The notes under the pieces were generated by a model. That model was not told the DNA's origin. It ran no database searches and was given only the letters and a program-made list of their open reading frames with translations. Below are positions 8,447-17,305 of a stretch of DNA of 64,000 nucleotides, in pieces (within the stretch, counting starts at the first letter, position 1; each line of letters starts with the position of its first letter). This DNA comes from JACPRB01 sp964468745 (GTDB lineage: Bacteria > Planctomycetota > MHYJ01 > JACPRB01): assembly GCA_964468745.1 (NCBI GenBank), contig CAYXVY010000140.1, forward strand, positions 1 through 64,000. Reading direction: 5' to 3'. The position numbers were made by a program, and so were the translations under genes.

Positions 8447-8476
8447 ATTATAGGCGCGCTCACAGCGAGGGAGCAA
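8447..8476 (-). promoter_or_regulatory. Promoter of the GNAT-like gene, leaderless
   Basis: TTGCTC (8476-8471), 18-bp spacer, perfect TATAAT (8452-8447), then 7 nt to the TTG start at 8439. Confidence 0.7.
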
Positions 8477-8482
8477 ACCCGA

Positions 8483-8511
8483 TTGCCCCCGAAGCCGCTC
8501 GCGACTATGCT
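8483..8511 (+). promoter_or_regulatory. Promoter of the PIG-L-like gene, leaderless
   Basis: TTGCCC (8483-8488), 17-bp spacer, TATGCT (8506-8511), then 7 nt to ATG 8519. The TTG at 8483 is part of this -35 and not a start codon. Confidence 0.65.
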
Positions 8512-8518
8512 CCTCGCG

Positions 8519-9295
8519 ATGAATGAGCGGTCACTGCTCTGCGTGGCGCATCCGGGACACGAGCTGCGCGTCTACGGCTGGCTGGCGCAAGCGCGTCCCA
8601 TCGTGTGCGTCGTCACCGACGGTTCGGGACGCTCGGGGCGCTCGCGCATCGAGGCCACACGCGAGACGCTCCTCGAGACGGGGTGCGTCGTCGGGCCCGT
8701 TTTCGCGCCGCTCACCGATGCGGATGCCTATCGCGCCGTCACCACGGCCGACGCCGCACCGTTCATCCGCATCATCGACGACCTGGTCCGTACGATCGTC
8801 GAATGTGACATTCGATGCCTCGTGGGGGACGCCGCCGAAGGATACAACCCGGCCCACGACGTCTGCCGCCTCATCCTCAACGGCGCCGGAGAAGCGTGTC
8901 GGCGGAGGGGGCATGCGCTGCGAAACCTCGAATTTCCCCTGTTCGGCGATCCCGCCGCGTGCCCCGACGCGCTTCGCTCGCAGGCCGTCGAATTGCGCCT
9001 CAGCGAGGCAATGTTCGAGGCGAAGCTCAAGGCGGCGCGACGCGAGGCGGATCTCGGCGTCGATGTGGACCAGGCGCTGCGCGAGGCGGGCGCCGACGCT
9101 TTCCGCTGCGAAGTCCTGCGGCCCTGCCTCACCACGGGCCCGACTGACGGACTCCCGGACGCACCGACCGTCTACGAGCGATACGGCGAGGGGAAGGTGG
9201 CGGAAGGCAAGTACGCGACGGTGATCCGGCGACGTGAGCACGTGCTTCCCTTGGCGGCCGCCCTATGGCGTCACGCGGAGAGCGCCGGCCCATGA
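8519..9295 (+). CDS. PIG-L/LmbE-like protein with altered metal-site motif
   Basis: PIG-L-family enzymes deacetylate N-acetyl-sugars using zinc. The 258-aa product starts MNERSLLCVAHPGHELRVYGW, which aligns with the family's AHPDDE(x)3G motif, and has GYNPAHDVCRLILNGA near residue 115, where the second metal-binding motif is expected. The two Asp of HPDD are replaced (HPGH), so the catalytic base and one usual zinc ligand are missing or substituted by His. It may be inactive or use a different site. Start ATG 8519 is set by the promoter. The stop overlaps the ATG of the glycosyltransferase-sulfotransferase gene (ATGA), so the two are probably co-translated. Confidence 0.6.
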   Translation: MNERSLLCVAHPGHELRVYGWLAQARPIVCVVTDGSGRSGRSRIEATRETLLETGCVVGPVFAPLTDADAYRAVTTADAAPFIRIIDDLVRTIVECDIRCLVGDAAEGYNPAHDVCRLILNGAGEACRRRGHALRNLEFPLFGDPAACPDALRSQAVELRLSEAMFEAKLKAARREADLGVDVDQALREAGADAFRCEVLRPCLTTGPTDGLPDAPTVYERYGEGKVAEGKYATVIRRREHVLPLAAALWRHAESAGP

Positions 9296-11370
9296 GCCCG
9301 CTGCGCGTCCTCATCACCAACATCACCCTGGCCACGCGGACCGGCACCGAGTTCTTCGTCCGCGATCTGGCGCACGGCCTCAAGGAGGCCGGCCACCTCC
9401 CGATGGTCTACACGCCTGCGCCGGGCTCCGTCGCCGACGAGAGCCGCGCCGAGGGGATCGCGGTGACGGACGACCTCACACGGTTGCCGGAGCGCCCCGA
9501 CATCATCCACGGCCACCATACCCTGCAGACCATGGAGGCCGTCGTGCGCTTTCCCGGGGTGCCGGCGATCTTCGTCGCCCACGACCGCCTCGTCTGGCAC
9601 GACGCGCCGCCCCTGCACCCGCGCATCCGTCGCCATGTCGCCGTCGACTACAACTGCCTCGATCGGCTGACGATCGACGCGAAGATCGCGGCGGACCGCA
9701 CGTGCGTGATTCAAAACGCCGTGGATCTCCGAAAATTCCGCCCGCGCGATCCCCTCCCCCCGCGCCCGCGGCGGGCCCTGCTCTTCAGCAATTACGCCAC
9801 GGAGGAGGGTGTTGCGGGGGCCGTTCGCGACGCGTGCGCGCGAAGCGGCATCGCCCTCGACGTCGCGGGTCAACGGCTGGGAAGCGTTTGCGAGCACCCG
9901 GAGTCGGTGCTGGGCGGCTACGATCTCGTGTTCGGGAAGGCGCGTTGCGCGCTCGAGGCGCTCGCCGTCGGGTGCGCGGTCGTGGTCTGCGATTTCCGCG
10001 GAGTCGGAGGTCTCGTGACGCCGGTCGACTTCACGCGCATGCGTCGCCTCAACTTCGGCATGCGGTTGCTCGTCGAGCCCGTAAGCGCGGAGGTGATCGC
10101 GCGCGAGATCGGGCGCTACGATCCGGCGGCCTGCACCGAAGTAAGCGCCGCCGCGCGGCGCGACGCTTCCCTGGAGGGTCAGGTCGCGCAGTTCGTGCGG
10201 CTCTACCACGACGTTCTCGCGGAACCGGCGCCGACTGGGTCGGAAGCGGAGGCCGTCGGGCGTTACCTCGCTTCCCTTATGCCCGCCTGCACGGAAATCG
10301 CCGTGCGCGCCGGCGACGGGCTGGCGGGGAGCGTCATCCATCCGCGCGCCAACCCCGCGCCAGACGAACGTGCGGCCCTGGAGGCCCAGATTGACGCGAT
10401 CCGCAACTCTGCCGCGATGCGTGTGCGGGATCGCCTGCTCTCGATGCCCGGCGTCGGCCCCGTCGCGCTCTACCTCGCCCGCTGGCTCTCGGGAAAGCAT
10501 GCAAGCACCGGGCTGCGCCATCCGATGCCCGTCATCGTTGGGGTCCCGCGCTCGGGGACAACGCTCCTGCGGTTCATGCTCGACGCGCACCCGCTGCTGG
10601 CGATCCCTCCCGAGACGGGCTGGCTGCCGGAGGTCGCGAAGATGAAGCCGACGGGCAACGGTCCCGAGGCGCTCCTGAAGACGATCGCCGATCCCCCCAA
10701 CTGGTCCGACTTCAAGCTGACGCGAGGAGCGCTCGAGGCGGCGCTGCGGGCCGTGCGGCCGTTCACGATCAGCGACGGCGTGCGCGCCTTCTACCGGCTG
10801 TACGCGCTCCGCTTCGATAAGCCGCGCTGGGGCGAGAAGACGCCGGGATACGGCCTGCACATGCTCGGCATCGAACGCGTGCTCCCGGAGTCGCACTTCA
10901 TCCACCTCATCCGCGATGGACGCGACGTGGCCGCGTCCGTGCGCGGGCTGCCGTTTGCGCCCGGAAATACGATGGAGTCGATCGCGAACGATTGGTGCCG
11001 TCGCATTCGCGAGACCCGCGCGCAGGCGCGCCGCTGTCGGCGCTATCTCGAGATTCGGTACGAAGATTTGATCCTCAAGCCCGCCGAGACCGTCCAGAGC
11101 GTGTGCACATTCATCGATCTCGTCTACGATCCCGCCATGCTCGAGTACTACCGGCGAAGCCGGGGACGCCTGATGGAGCACGAGGCGGGCGTCGCCCCCG
11201 ATGGCCGCCCGATCACCAAGCAGGAACGCATCGAGAATCAGCGCTTCACGATGCAGCCGCCCGATGCTGCTCGGATCGGTCGCTGGCGGCAGGCTCTGAG
11301 CGCCCAAGAGATCGCGGAGTTCGAACGGGTCGCGGGACCGCTGTTGCGCGAACTCGAATATGCCAGATAG
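9292..11370 (+). CDS. Bifunctional protein: glycosyltransferase-like domain fused to PAPS sulfotransferase
   Basis: A 692-aa fusion. Residues about 1-330 read as a GT-B (GT4-type) glycosyltransferase: VLITNITLATRTGTEFFVRDLAHGL at the start and GKARCALEALAVGCAVVVCDFRGVGG in the nucleotide-sugar region. A short helical linker follows. From about residue 405 a sulfotransferase begins, with the 5'-phosphosulfate loop VGVPRSGTTLLRFML (about 415-429) and the 3'-phosphate motif HLIRDGRDVAASV (about 535-547). It should sulfate a glycan or glycolipid with PAPS, which the cysD/cysNC genes at 18-21 kb can supply. Start ATG 9292 overlaps the previous stop; an ATG at 9265 is the alternative. Confidence 0.82.
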   Translation: MSPLRVLITNITLATRTGTEFFVRDLAHGLKEAGHLPMVYTPAPGSVADESRAEGIAVTDDLTRLPERPDIIHGHHTLQTMEAVVRFPGVPAIFVAHDRLVWHDAPPLHPRIRRHVAVDYNCLDRLTIDAKIAADRTCVIQNAVDLRKFRPRDPLPPRPRRALLFSNYATEEGVAGAVRDACARSGIALDVAGQRLGSVCEHPESVLGGYDLVFGKARCALEALAVGCAVVVCDFRGVGGLVTPVDFTRMRRLNFGMRLLVEPVSAEVIAREIGRYDPAACTEVSAAARRDASLEGQVAQFVRLYHDVLAEPAPTGSEAEAVGRYLASLMPACTEIAVRAGDGLAGSVIHPRANPAPDERAALEAQIDAIRNSAAMRVRDRLLSMPGVGPVALYLARWLSGKHASTGLRHPMPVIVGVPRSGTTLLRFMLDAHPLLAIPPETGWLPEVAKMKPTGNGPEALLKTIADPPNWSDFKLTRGALEAALRAVRPFTISDGVRAFYRLYALRFDKPRWGEKTPGYGLHMLGIERVLPESHFIHLIRDGRDVAASVRGLPFAPGNTMESIANDWCRRIRETRAQARRCRRYLEIRYEDLILKPAETVQSVCTFIDLVYDPAMLEYYRRSRGRLMEHEAGVAPDGRPITKQERIENQRFTMQPPDAARIGRWRQALSAQEIAEFERVAGPLLRELEYAR

Positions 11371-11400
11371 GTGCTTCCCGAACGCCGCCGGTTCGCTTGA

Positions 11401-11406
11401 TATACT
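11401..11406 (+). promoter_or_regulatory. Possible -10 (TATACT) before the broken glycosyltransferase
   Basis: TATACT ends 10 nt before ATG 11417. No convincing -35 at 16-18 bp. Confidence 0.4.
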
Positions 11407-11416
11407 CCGCTGCTGA

Positions 11417-11740
11417 ATGTCGTCTCCCCCGATCAGGATCTCCATCGACGTCTCGCACACGTTGACCCACGGCGCCTCGACGGGGATCCAGCGCATCGTA
11501 CGGAACGTCGCGCGATGGGCCGCGGAAGCAGGCGAGGACGCGGGGATCGAGGGCCGCCCCATCGTCGTGGACAACCGCAGATCCCGCCGCCCGCGGTGGC
11601 CGTACGCCCACGTCCCCTTCATTTCGGCGATAGTAGCCGGCACCCCGCTACCCCCGGCATCTGCCGAACGCCCAGGCCAGGGAACAAGAAGCGCGGGCAC
11701 ACGCGCCGCAAGCCGTGCGAATCCTGCAGGCAGTTTATGA
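11417..11740 (+). pseudogene. Truncated glycosyltransferase (N-terminal remnant)
   Basis: The first roughly 70 residues (ISIDVSHTLTHGASTGIQRI, then VRNVARWA) match the N-terminus of the GT4 enzyme encoded at 57544-56255, where LIECTASFTSGLNTGVQRVM occupies the same place. A full member is about 430 aa; this frame ends after 107, and its last 30 residues are low-complexity and unrelated. Homology is lost at about 11600-11640, where a segment with a different gene set begins. I read it as a gene cut by insertion or deletion, with its promoter region kept. Confidence 0.7.
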
Positions 11741-11789
11741 ACGTCACGAGTCCATTGCGCTGGCTGGGTACCCAGTGGACGCGGCTTAA
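11637..11789 (+). pseudogene. C-terminal remnant of a second gene at the segment junction
   Basis: In the third frame, open from 11637 to TAA 11787-11789, the translation is a plausible helical protein tail (QAVRILQAVYERHESIALAG). Two in-frame stops (11631 and 11634) precede it and there is no start. It overlaps the ATG at 11737 by about 50 bp, as neighbouring genes of an operon often do. Probably the 3' end of a gene whose front was lost at the junction. The parent family is not recognised. Confidence 0.4.
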
Positions 11790-12129
11790 AGAAGAAGGCT
11801 TGGCCGCACGAACCTTGGCGCTGGGCAAAAAACTTTTGAGACCCGTGCTGCGCGGCTGCTTCCGCTTTGCCGGTTCACGCCCGCGCCTGAAACGGGCAGG
11901 CGCACGGCTGGCAAGAAATTCCGGCCTGTATGGGCCTCTGCATTCGCTGTACCTGCGCTTATCCGGCAAGGCCCTTCCGGTCGCGATCCTGGATCACGAG
12001 CTGCTGTTCAATGACGATGCGGAGGAAACCTCGCCCGCCAGGATGCCGGGGAAACTGACCCTCGACGAACTCCTTTCGCGCATTCGCGCGGAACTGGCAG
12101 ACCCCAAGAAACAGGGACAGCCACGGTGA
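11737..12129 (+). CDS. Hypothetical protein, basic N-terminus
   Basis: A 130-aa protein I do not recognise. The first 70 residues are strongly basic and helical (many R/K, e.g. PRLKRAGARLARNSGLYGP), the last 50 acidic to neutral. It has no membrane helix. Its stop overlaps the GTG of the next glycosyltransferase (GTGA at 12126), so the two genes are translationally coupled and it probably serves the same glycan pathway. It lies just inside the segment that begins near 11640. Confidence 0.5.
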   Translation: MNVTSPLRWLGTQWTRLKEEGLAARTLALGKKLLRPVLRGCFRFAGSRPRLKRAGARLARNSGLYGPLHSLYLRLSGKALPVAILDHELLFNDDAEETSPARMPGKLTLDELLSRIRAELADPKKQGQPR

Positions 12130-13113
12130 CGCCACAAGGTTCCGCACAATACACTTCGCACCGTGACCCGCTTCGGGTTGCCGTCCTGACAGCCGGACCC
12201 TCCACCGGAGAGCAGGGTGGAGCCGAGCGTCTCTATCAAACGCTGCTCAAGGGTCTGCTCGAGATCGGGTGCAGGGCGGAATTGATCCCGGTATCCGCAG
12301 ACGAGCGCTCATTCGAGCAGATCGTGAGGAACTACGACCAAGTCCAACGCATGGACCTCTCGGCGTTCGACGTGGTCATCTCGACAAAAGCCCCGACCTT
12401 TGCGGTGGAGCACCCGAACCATGTGATGTACCTCACGCACACGATCCGGGTGTACGACGACATGTTCCACGATGCGTTTCCCAAGCCTCATCCCCGGCAT
12501 TGGGTCGAGCGCGCCAAGTTGCATGCAAGAGACTTCCAGTGCATGTCCCGCATCAAGGCGAAGTTCGCTCTAAGTCATGAAGTCGCGAGGCGGCTGTACC
12601 GCTGGCGCGGGATCAGGGCCGAGGTATTGCACCCGCCCCTTGGCGTCCAGGGCTTCCGGCAAGGCGAGACAGGGGACTACTTCTTCCTGCCCGGACGCCT
12701 GCATCCTTGGAAGCGTGTCGACCTGCTCATCGAGGCGGTTCGGCATTCATCGATGCCGCTGCGTCTCATCATCGCCGGCACCGGCGAAGCGGAGGCAGAC
12801 CTGAGGCGCCGGGCCGCAGGCGATCCGCGCATCCGATTGGCCGGGCACATCAGCGATGAGGAATTGTTCGTGTACTATTCCGGCGCGCTGGCCATACCGT
12901 TCGTGCCTTTGCGGGAAGACTACGGCTACGTAACGCTCGAAGCGTTCGCCAGCGGCAAGGCCGTCGTGACGTGCAGCGATTCCGGCGAACCGACCCATTT
13001 CGTGAAGCACGGAGAAACCGGCCTTGTCAGTGCCCCGGACGCGCACAGCCTGTGCGAATCGCTGGAATGGCTCTTTACCCATCGTGATGACGCCCGGAAC
13101 ATGGGACAAAAAC
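12126..13113 (+). CDS. GT4 glycosyltransferase, first part of a frameshifted multi-domain enzyme
   Basis: From GTG 12126 the frame encodes a complete GT-B glycosyltransferase of about 327 residues: GPSTGEQGGAERLYQTLL near the N-terminus, LPGRLHPWKRVDLLIEAV (about residues 186-203) and the donor-binding block EDYGYVTLEAFASGKAVV (about 264-281). The recognisable family sequence stops at a run of five A (13108-13112) and resumes in the +1 frame as NGKTLLDGMAWSKVASRLV, which is the normal end of a GT4 domain. The original frame stays open to 13898 but encodes shadow sequence beyond the A-run. Either one base is extra (mutation or assembly error) or the ribosome shifts here. Confidence 0.72.
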
Positions 13114-15243
13114 GGGAAGACGCTGCTCGATGGCATGGCCTGGTCCAAGGTTGCCTCCCGGCTTGTGGACGCCGCGCTGGACAAGACGCCCGCAACTCCG
13201 CCCGCACCGACAAGAGTCACCGTGCTCGACATGCAACCCATCGACCCACCGGTCGGCGGAGGACGGCTGCGCCTGCTCGGTGTCTACCACAACCTTGGCG
13301 ACAGGGTGGATTGCACGTACGTAGGCTCCTACGACTGGCCGGGGGAACGGCACAGAAAACACCGGCTGAGCGCCTGCCTCGAAGAAATCGACGTTCCTCT
13401 CAGCGACGAACACCACGCCGCGGCGCGGGCTTGGAGCGCCCATGCGGGCGGCAAGACCGTCATCGACATTTCGTTCGGCAAGCTTGGGAAGCTGTCCACC
13501 GAATACCTGGACGCCGCCCGCCGAAATATTCGCGATGCCGACATCGTGGTCTTCTCCCATCCCTGGGTCTACCCGCTGGTCGCAGGGGATCTCTCACCGC
13601 GTCAGATCGTCGTCTACGACTCCCAGAATGTCGAAGGCTACCTTCGCGCCCAGTTGCTCGACGAGAGCAACGGGGCCGAGGCCAAGCTGTTGCGGCAGGT
13701 GGTCGACGACGAATACCAGCTGGGCTGCCGCGCGGACCTGATTCTCGCGTGCTCGCACGAGGACCTGCTTCGCTTCCAGCGGATTTACGAGTTCCCGCCG
13801 GACAGGATACGGGTCGTGCCGAACGGAGTGATGGCGTTCGCACATCCGGTGCCAAGCCGCGAAGACAAGTCGAAGGCAAAAGCCGGACTGAAGCTTGAGA
13901 AAGGCCGTCTGATAGCGGTCTTCATCGGCAGCGCCTACGGACCCAATATCGAGGCCGGAAAGTTCATCATGGAGCACCTGGCGGACACGCTGCCGGACGT
14001 CACCTTCGTGCTTGCGGGAGGCGTCGGAGCCGAAGTGCCGGGCCGCAAGCGCAACGTCATCGTCACCGGCGGCCTGAACGAACAAGAAAAGCTGCGGTGG
14101 CTCTCCGCAGCCGACATCGCCATCAATCCCATGTTTTCGGGCTCGGGCACCAACATCAAGATGTTCGACTTCATGGCGATGGCGTTGCCTACCGTGACCA
14201 CGGCCACCGGCGCGCGCGGCATCGATACCGGTGGACGTGACGCATTGATCATCGCGGAACCCAGCACAGCGGCGTTCACCGATGCCATTCAGCGGCTCCG
14301 CGACGAAGAGACGCGAAACCGGATGGGCCGCGAGGCGCGTGCATGCGTCGAGGAAGGCTACGCCTGGGAACGCATTTCCGGCCTTACAGGCCGGATGCTC
14401 GTGGCCAGGCATGCGCTGGCCGGACAGCCGCGCCCCATGTTCTCCGTGGTGATCCCCAGTTACGAGCGCCACCCCAAGCTGGATACGTTGATGGTCAGCT
14501 TGCAGAAACAGGTGGAAAGGGACTTCGAGGTCATCATCGTGGACCAGACCGCGTCGCGCTGGCCTGGCGCGGAGAAAGAGTACGGATTCCCGTGCCTCTA
14601 CTACCCCTCTTCGGTCAAGGGCGCGGTCCGGGCGCGCAACACCGGCGCCATGCTGGCGCAGGGCAGCGTAATCGCGTTCACCGACGACGACTGCATGCCG
14701 ACCGAGGGCTGGCTGGCCAATGCCCGCAAGTACTTCCGCAGCCGCCGCGTGGTGGGCGTCGAAGGCATGATCGTATCCGACCACCTGGGCGAGTCCGATT
14801 GGCGCCCCGTCACCAATGTCGGCTTCGAAGGCGCCGGGTTCATGACCGCCAACCTGATGGTGCGCAGCGACGTCTTCCAGAAACTCGGCGGCTTCGACCT
14901 GCAGTTCGACCGCCCGCACTTTCGCGAAGACACCGACTTCGGCTGGCGCATGACGGGCGCCGGCTTGGTGCCGTACGCGAAGGACGTCACCGTTTTCCAT
15001 CCGGCCCAGCCCCGCTCCCTGGAGCGGGAATCAGCGGGTACTCGCGCCCGTCTCTTCCAGAAAGACGCATTGCTGTACCGCAAGCATCCGGACTCTTACC
15101 GACGGCTGTTCATGAAAGAGCGCCATTACCGGATCACGCCGGGGTTCAGGGAAAACGTGCTTGCCGGATTCTGCGCAACGGGGGACAAGATGCCGGAATG
15201 GATGGAGAAGCTCATCGGGAATGAACCTGATCCCATGTGCTGA
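13087..15243 (+). CDS. GT4-GT2 glycosyltransferase, second part of the frameshifted enzyme
   Basis: In this frame the end of the first GT4 domain runs into a second GT-B domain (VTVLDMQPIDPPVGGG; VVYDSQNVEGYL; INPMFSGSGTNIKMFDFMAMALPT cut at residues about 345-368) and then a GT2 (GT-A) domain beginning MFSVVIPSYERHPKLDTLMV with the metal-binding DDDC motif in VIAFTDDDCMPTEGWL. ATG 13087 is only the first in-frame start; the true start is most likely GTG 12126 with a one-base correction at 13108-13112, giving a protein of about 1040 residues with three transferase domains. If the shift is real, this half would need re-initiation. Probably surface-glycan assembly. Confidence 0.72.
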   Translation: MTPGTWDKNGKTLLDGMAWSKVASRLVDAALDKTPATPPAPTRVTVLDMQPIDPPVGGGRLRLLGVYHNLGDRVDCTYVGSYDWPGERHRKHRLSACLEEIDVPLSDEHHAAARAWSAHAGGKTVIDISFGKLGKLSTEYLDAARRNIRDADIVVFSHPWVYPLVAGDLSPRQIVVYDSQNVEGYLRAQLLDESNGAEAKLLRQVVDDEYQLGCRADLILACSHEDLLRFQRIYEFPPDRIRVVPNGVMAFAHPVPSREDKSKAKAGLKLEKGRLIAVFIGSAYGPNIEAGKFIMEHLADTLPDVTFVLAGGVGAEVPGRKRNVIVTGGLNEQEKLRWLSAADIAINPMFSGSGTNIKMFDFMAMALPTVTTATGARGIDTGGRDALIIAEPSTAAFTDAIQRLRDEETRNRMGREARACVEEGYAWERISGLTGRMLVARHALAGQPRPMFSVVIPSYERHPKLDTLMVSLQKQVERDFEVIIVDQTASRWPGAEKEYGFPCLYYPSSVKGAVRARNTGAMLAQGSVIAFTDDDCMPTEGWLANARKYFRSRRVVGVEGMIVSDHLGESDWRPVTNVGFEGAGFMTANLMVRSDVFQKLGGFDLQFDRPHFREDTDFGWRMTGAGLVPYAKDVTVFHPAQPRSLERESAGTRARLFQKDALLYRKHPDSYRRLFMKERHYRITPGFRENVLAGFCATGDKMPEWMEKLIGNEPDPMC

Positions 15244-15397
15244 ACTTTTCAGGAAGACGCGTTCAACAAGCACACAAAAGCAATCATCGCCGGGCAGGGC
15301 GGCCCCTACTTGCGACGCGCGACGAGCGCCGATCACCGCGGGAGAGAGTCGATGAATCCGTCGACCCAGACGGCCCGAAGCGGTCCTCGCGACGCCG

Positions 15398-17305
15398 TCA
15401 CAGCGGCTGCGGCGCCGCACGCGCGCGTGCGGGCGCTGGGTCGCGCGCGGAGCGACCCTCCTCGATCGAACGGACACGGTCACGGATCCGGCGCGCCGTG
15501 TGATCCCACGTGCGCTCAGCGAGCACCACGGCCGATGCGGCGCGTCCCTTCTCGCGCGCCTCGCCCGGATTCTCGGTGACATGCCGCATGAGGCGGCGTA
15601 GATCAGAGTAGGACGGCTCCGCCCAATTCGCGCCGGCATAGTACGGACACTTCGCCCGCGCCGGAACGACCCCCGTGATCGGAAGCGGGTACGCGATGTC
15701 CGGCCCCAGGAAATCGCGGGGTCCGCTCCAGTCCGTGGCGATGACGGGGAGTCCGCAGGCCATGGCCTCCAACACCGGCATCCCCCACCCCTCTCCCCGC
15801 GTCGGCAGGACGAAACAGTCCGACGAGCGGTAGAGTGCCCCCATCTGGTACGTGGGCACCATGTCGTTCACGGAGAGGATCACGCGCCCGCCGCGCGCAT
15901 CGAGGCGGAGCGCCGCGATCTGCGTGTCGATGTCCACGTCCGGATCCCGGTTGAACGTTTTGCACAGCAGCGTCACCGGCTCACGTGCACGGAACTCCTC
16001 GTTGAACGCGCGCAGCAGCAGCTCCGGCGCCTTGCGCTCTCCCCATTCAAAGACGGACACAAACGTGTACTCGTCCCGCACGGGATAGCGCGCGATCCCG
16101 GGATGAAAGTAGTCCGCATCCACTCCGAACGGGATGACATGGATGGGTCTCGTCACCCCGCTTCCCTTGAATGTTCCAATGTTGAACGTCGACGGGACCC
16201 AGACTTCGTCCATCAGGTTGGCCTGTCGCACCCAGTCGTTCGGGATCCGGTCCGTCTCGAGCATCGAAAACCCGATCCGGTACGAGCCTGTGTTGCGCGA
16301 AAAGACGCCGCCCTCCCCGTAGACGACCTCGATTCCTCCCGGGCGAATCCGACGGCCGCGGATGAGGCCGAGCCGACAGGAGGAGGCCTCGGCGGATTGC
16401 GGAGCGGGACCAGATGTTCCCTCGCCGTACACGTACTCGTACCGGACCTCGATGCCGAGGCGGTCGAGCGCGAGCACCATCGCGCGGGAGCTGATCGCGT
16501 ATCCTGTTTCGGGTTCGAACAATGATCTCCAGCCAATCGTCGCGGAATGCCCGCTCTTCTCGAGCTTCTTCTGCCACTTGTCCTTGAAGATCCGCTGCGA
16601 CTCCAGGAACATCGGACGGAAGTCCACGCCGTTGACGCGCGTGTTCATGTTCTCGTGATGCAGCACGGTGACCCGGCCGCAGCACACGGTGCGGTAGCCG
16701 TGCTCGCGCGCCCGCAGACAGTAGTCGGTGTCTTCGAAGTAGGAAAAGTAGTCGGTGTCGAGCAACCCGACCTTCACGATCGCCTCGCGCTTGATGTAGC
16801 TGCACGCGAAGACCACCCCTTCCACGTCGCGGGTGCCGGCGTACTGGTTGATGTCCTTCTCGCCCCCGCCGATCTGCTGCCCCCACCAGCTGTCCAGCGG
16901 CATGAACGTTCCCGCATGCTGGAGCGTGCCGTCGGGGCGTGCGATGCGGCACCCCACGACGCCGATGTCGGCGGACGCGTGCGCCGTCTCTTGCAGCAAG
17001 TTCAACCAGTCCGGTTGGTGGATCTCGGTGTAGTTGCTGAGCAGGACAATGTCGGACTCCGGATCCGCCGCCTGGATCCCCTGATTGCACCCGCGCGCAA
17101 TGCCGACGTTCGTCGCGTTCAGGACGAGATGGATGTCGGGCATCGCTGTCAGATGGTCGACGGTTCCGTCCTTGCTGCCGTTATCGACAACGATGATGCG
17201 GACGGCCGGATGCACTGTGTTGCGGCGCAGCGTGTCGAGACAGCGGCGCGTGTACTCGAGGCCGTTCCACGTCAGGATGACGACGCTGACGGGGCGCGGC
17301 TTCAC
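15398..17305 (-). CDS. Two-domain glycosyltransferase (GT2 + GT4)
   Basis: A 635-aa fusion. Residues 1-240 are a GT2 domain: VSVVILTWNGLEYTRRCLDT, IIVVDNGSKDGTV, and the acceptor-side FSYFEDTDYCLRAREHGY. In the position where most members have an Asp in NND, this protein reads LLSNYTEIHQPDW (Y92), an unusual change at a metal-contacting residue. Residues about 300-620 are a GT-B domain with VFEWGERKAPELLLRAF and RGEGWGMPVLEAMACGLPVIATDW. The GTG start (17305) overlaps the stop of the upstream gene. Likely adds two consecutive sugars to a surface glycan. Confidence 0.82.
   Translation of the reverse strand: MKPRPVSVVILTWNGLEYTRRCLDTLRRNTVHPAVRIIVVDNGSKDGTVDHLTAMPDIHLVLNATNVGIARGCNQGIQAADPESDIVLLSNYTEIHQPDWLNLLQETAHASADIGVVGCRIARPDGTLQHAGTFMPLDSWWGQQIGGGEKDINQYAGTRDVEGVVFACSYIKREAIVKVGLLDTDYFSYFEDTDYCLRAREHGYRTVCCGRVTVLHHENMNTRVNGVDFRPMFLESQRIFKDKWQKKLEKSGHSATIGWRSLFEPETGYAISSRAMVLALDRLGIEVRYEYVYGEGTSGPAPQSAEASSCRLGLIRGRRIRPGGIEVVYGEGGVFSRNTGSYRIGFSMLETDRIPNDWVRQANLMDEVWVPSTFNIGTFKGSGVTRPIHVIPFGVDADYFHPGIARYPVRDEYTFVSVFEWGERKAPELLLRAFNEEFRAREPVTLLCKTFNRDPDVDIDTQIAALRLDARGGRVILSVNDMVPTYQMGALYRSSDCFVLPTRGEGWGMPVLEAMACGLPVIATDWSGPRDFLGPDIAYPLPITGVVPARAKCPYYAGANWAEPSYSDLRRLMRHVTENPGEAREKGRAASAVVLAERTWDHTARRIRDRVRSIEEGRSARDPAPARARAAPQPL

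Noticed and set aside
13108..13112. Programmed -1 frameshift at AAAAA
   Set aside because: The required change is +1, there is no slippery heptamer X-XXY-YYZ in the right frame, and no clear downstream stimulator; mutation or assembly error is simpler.
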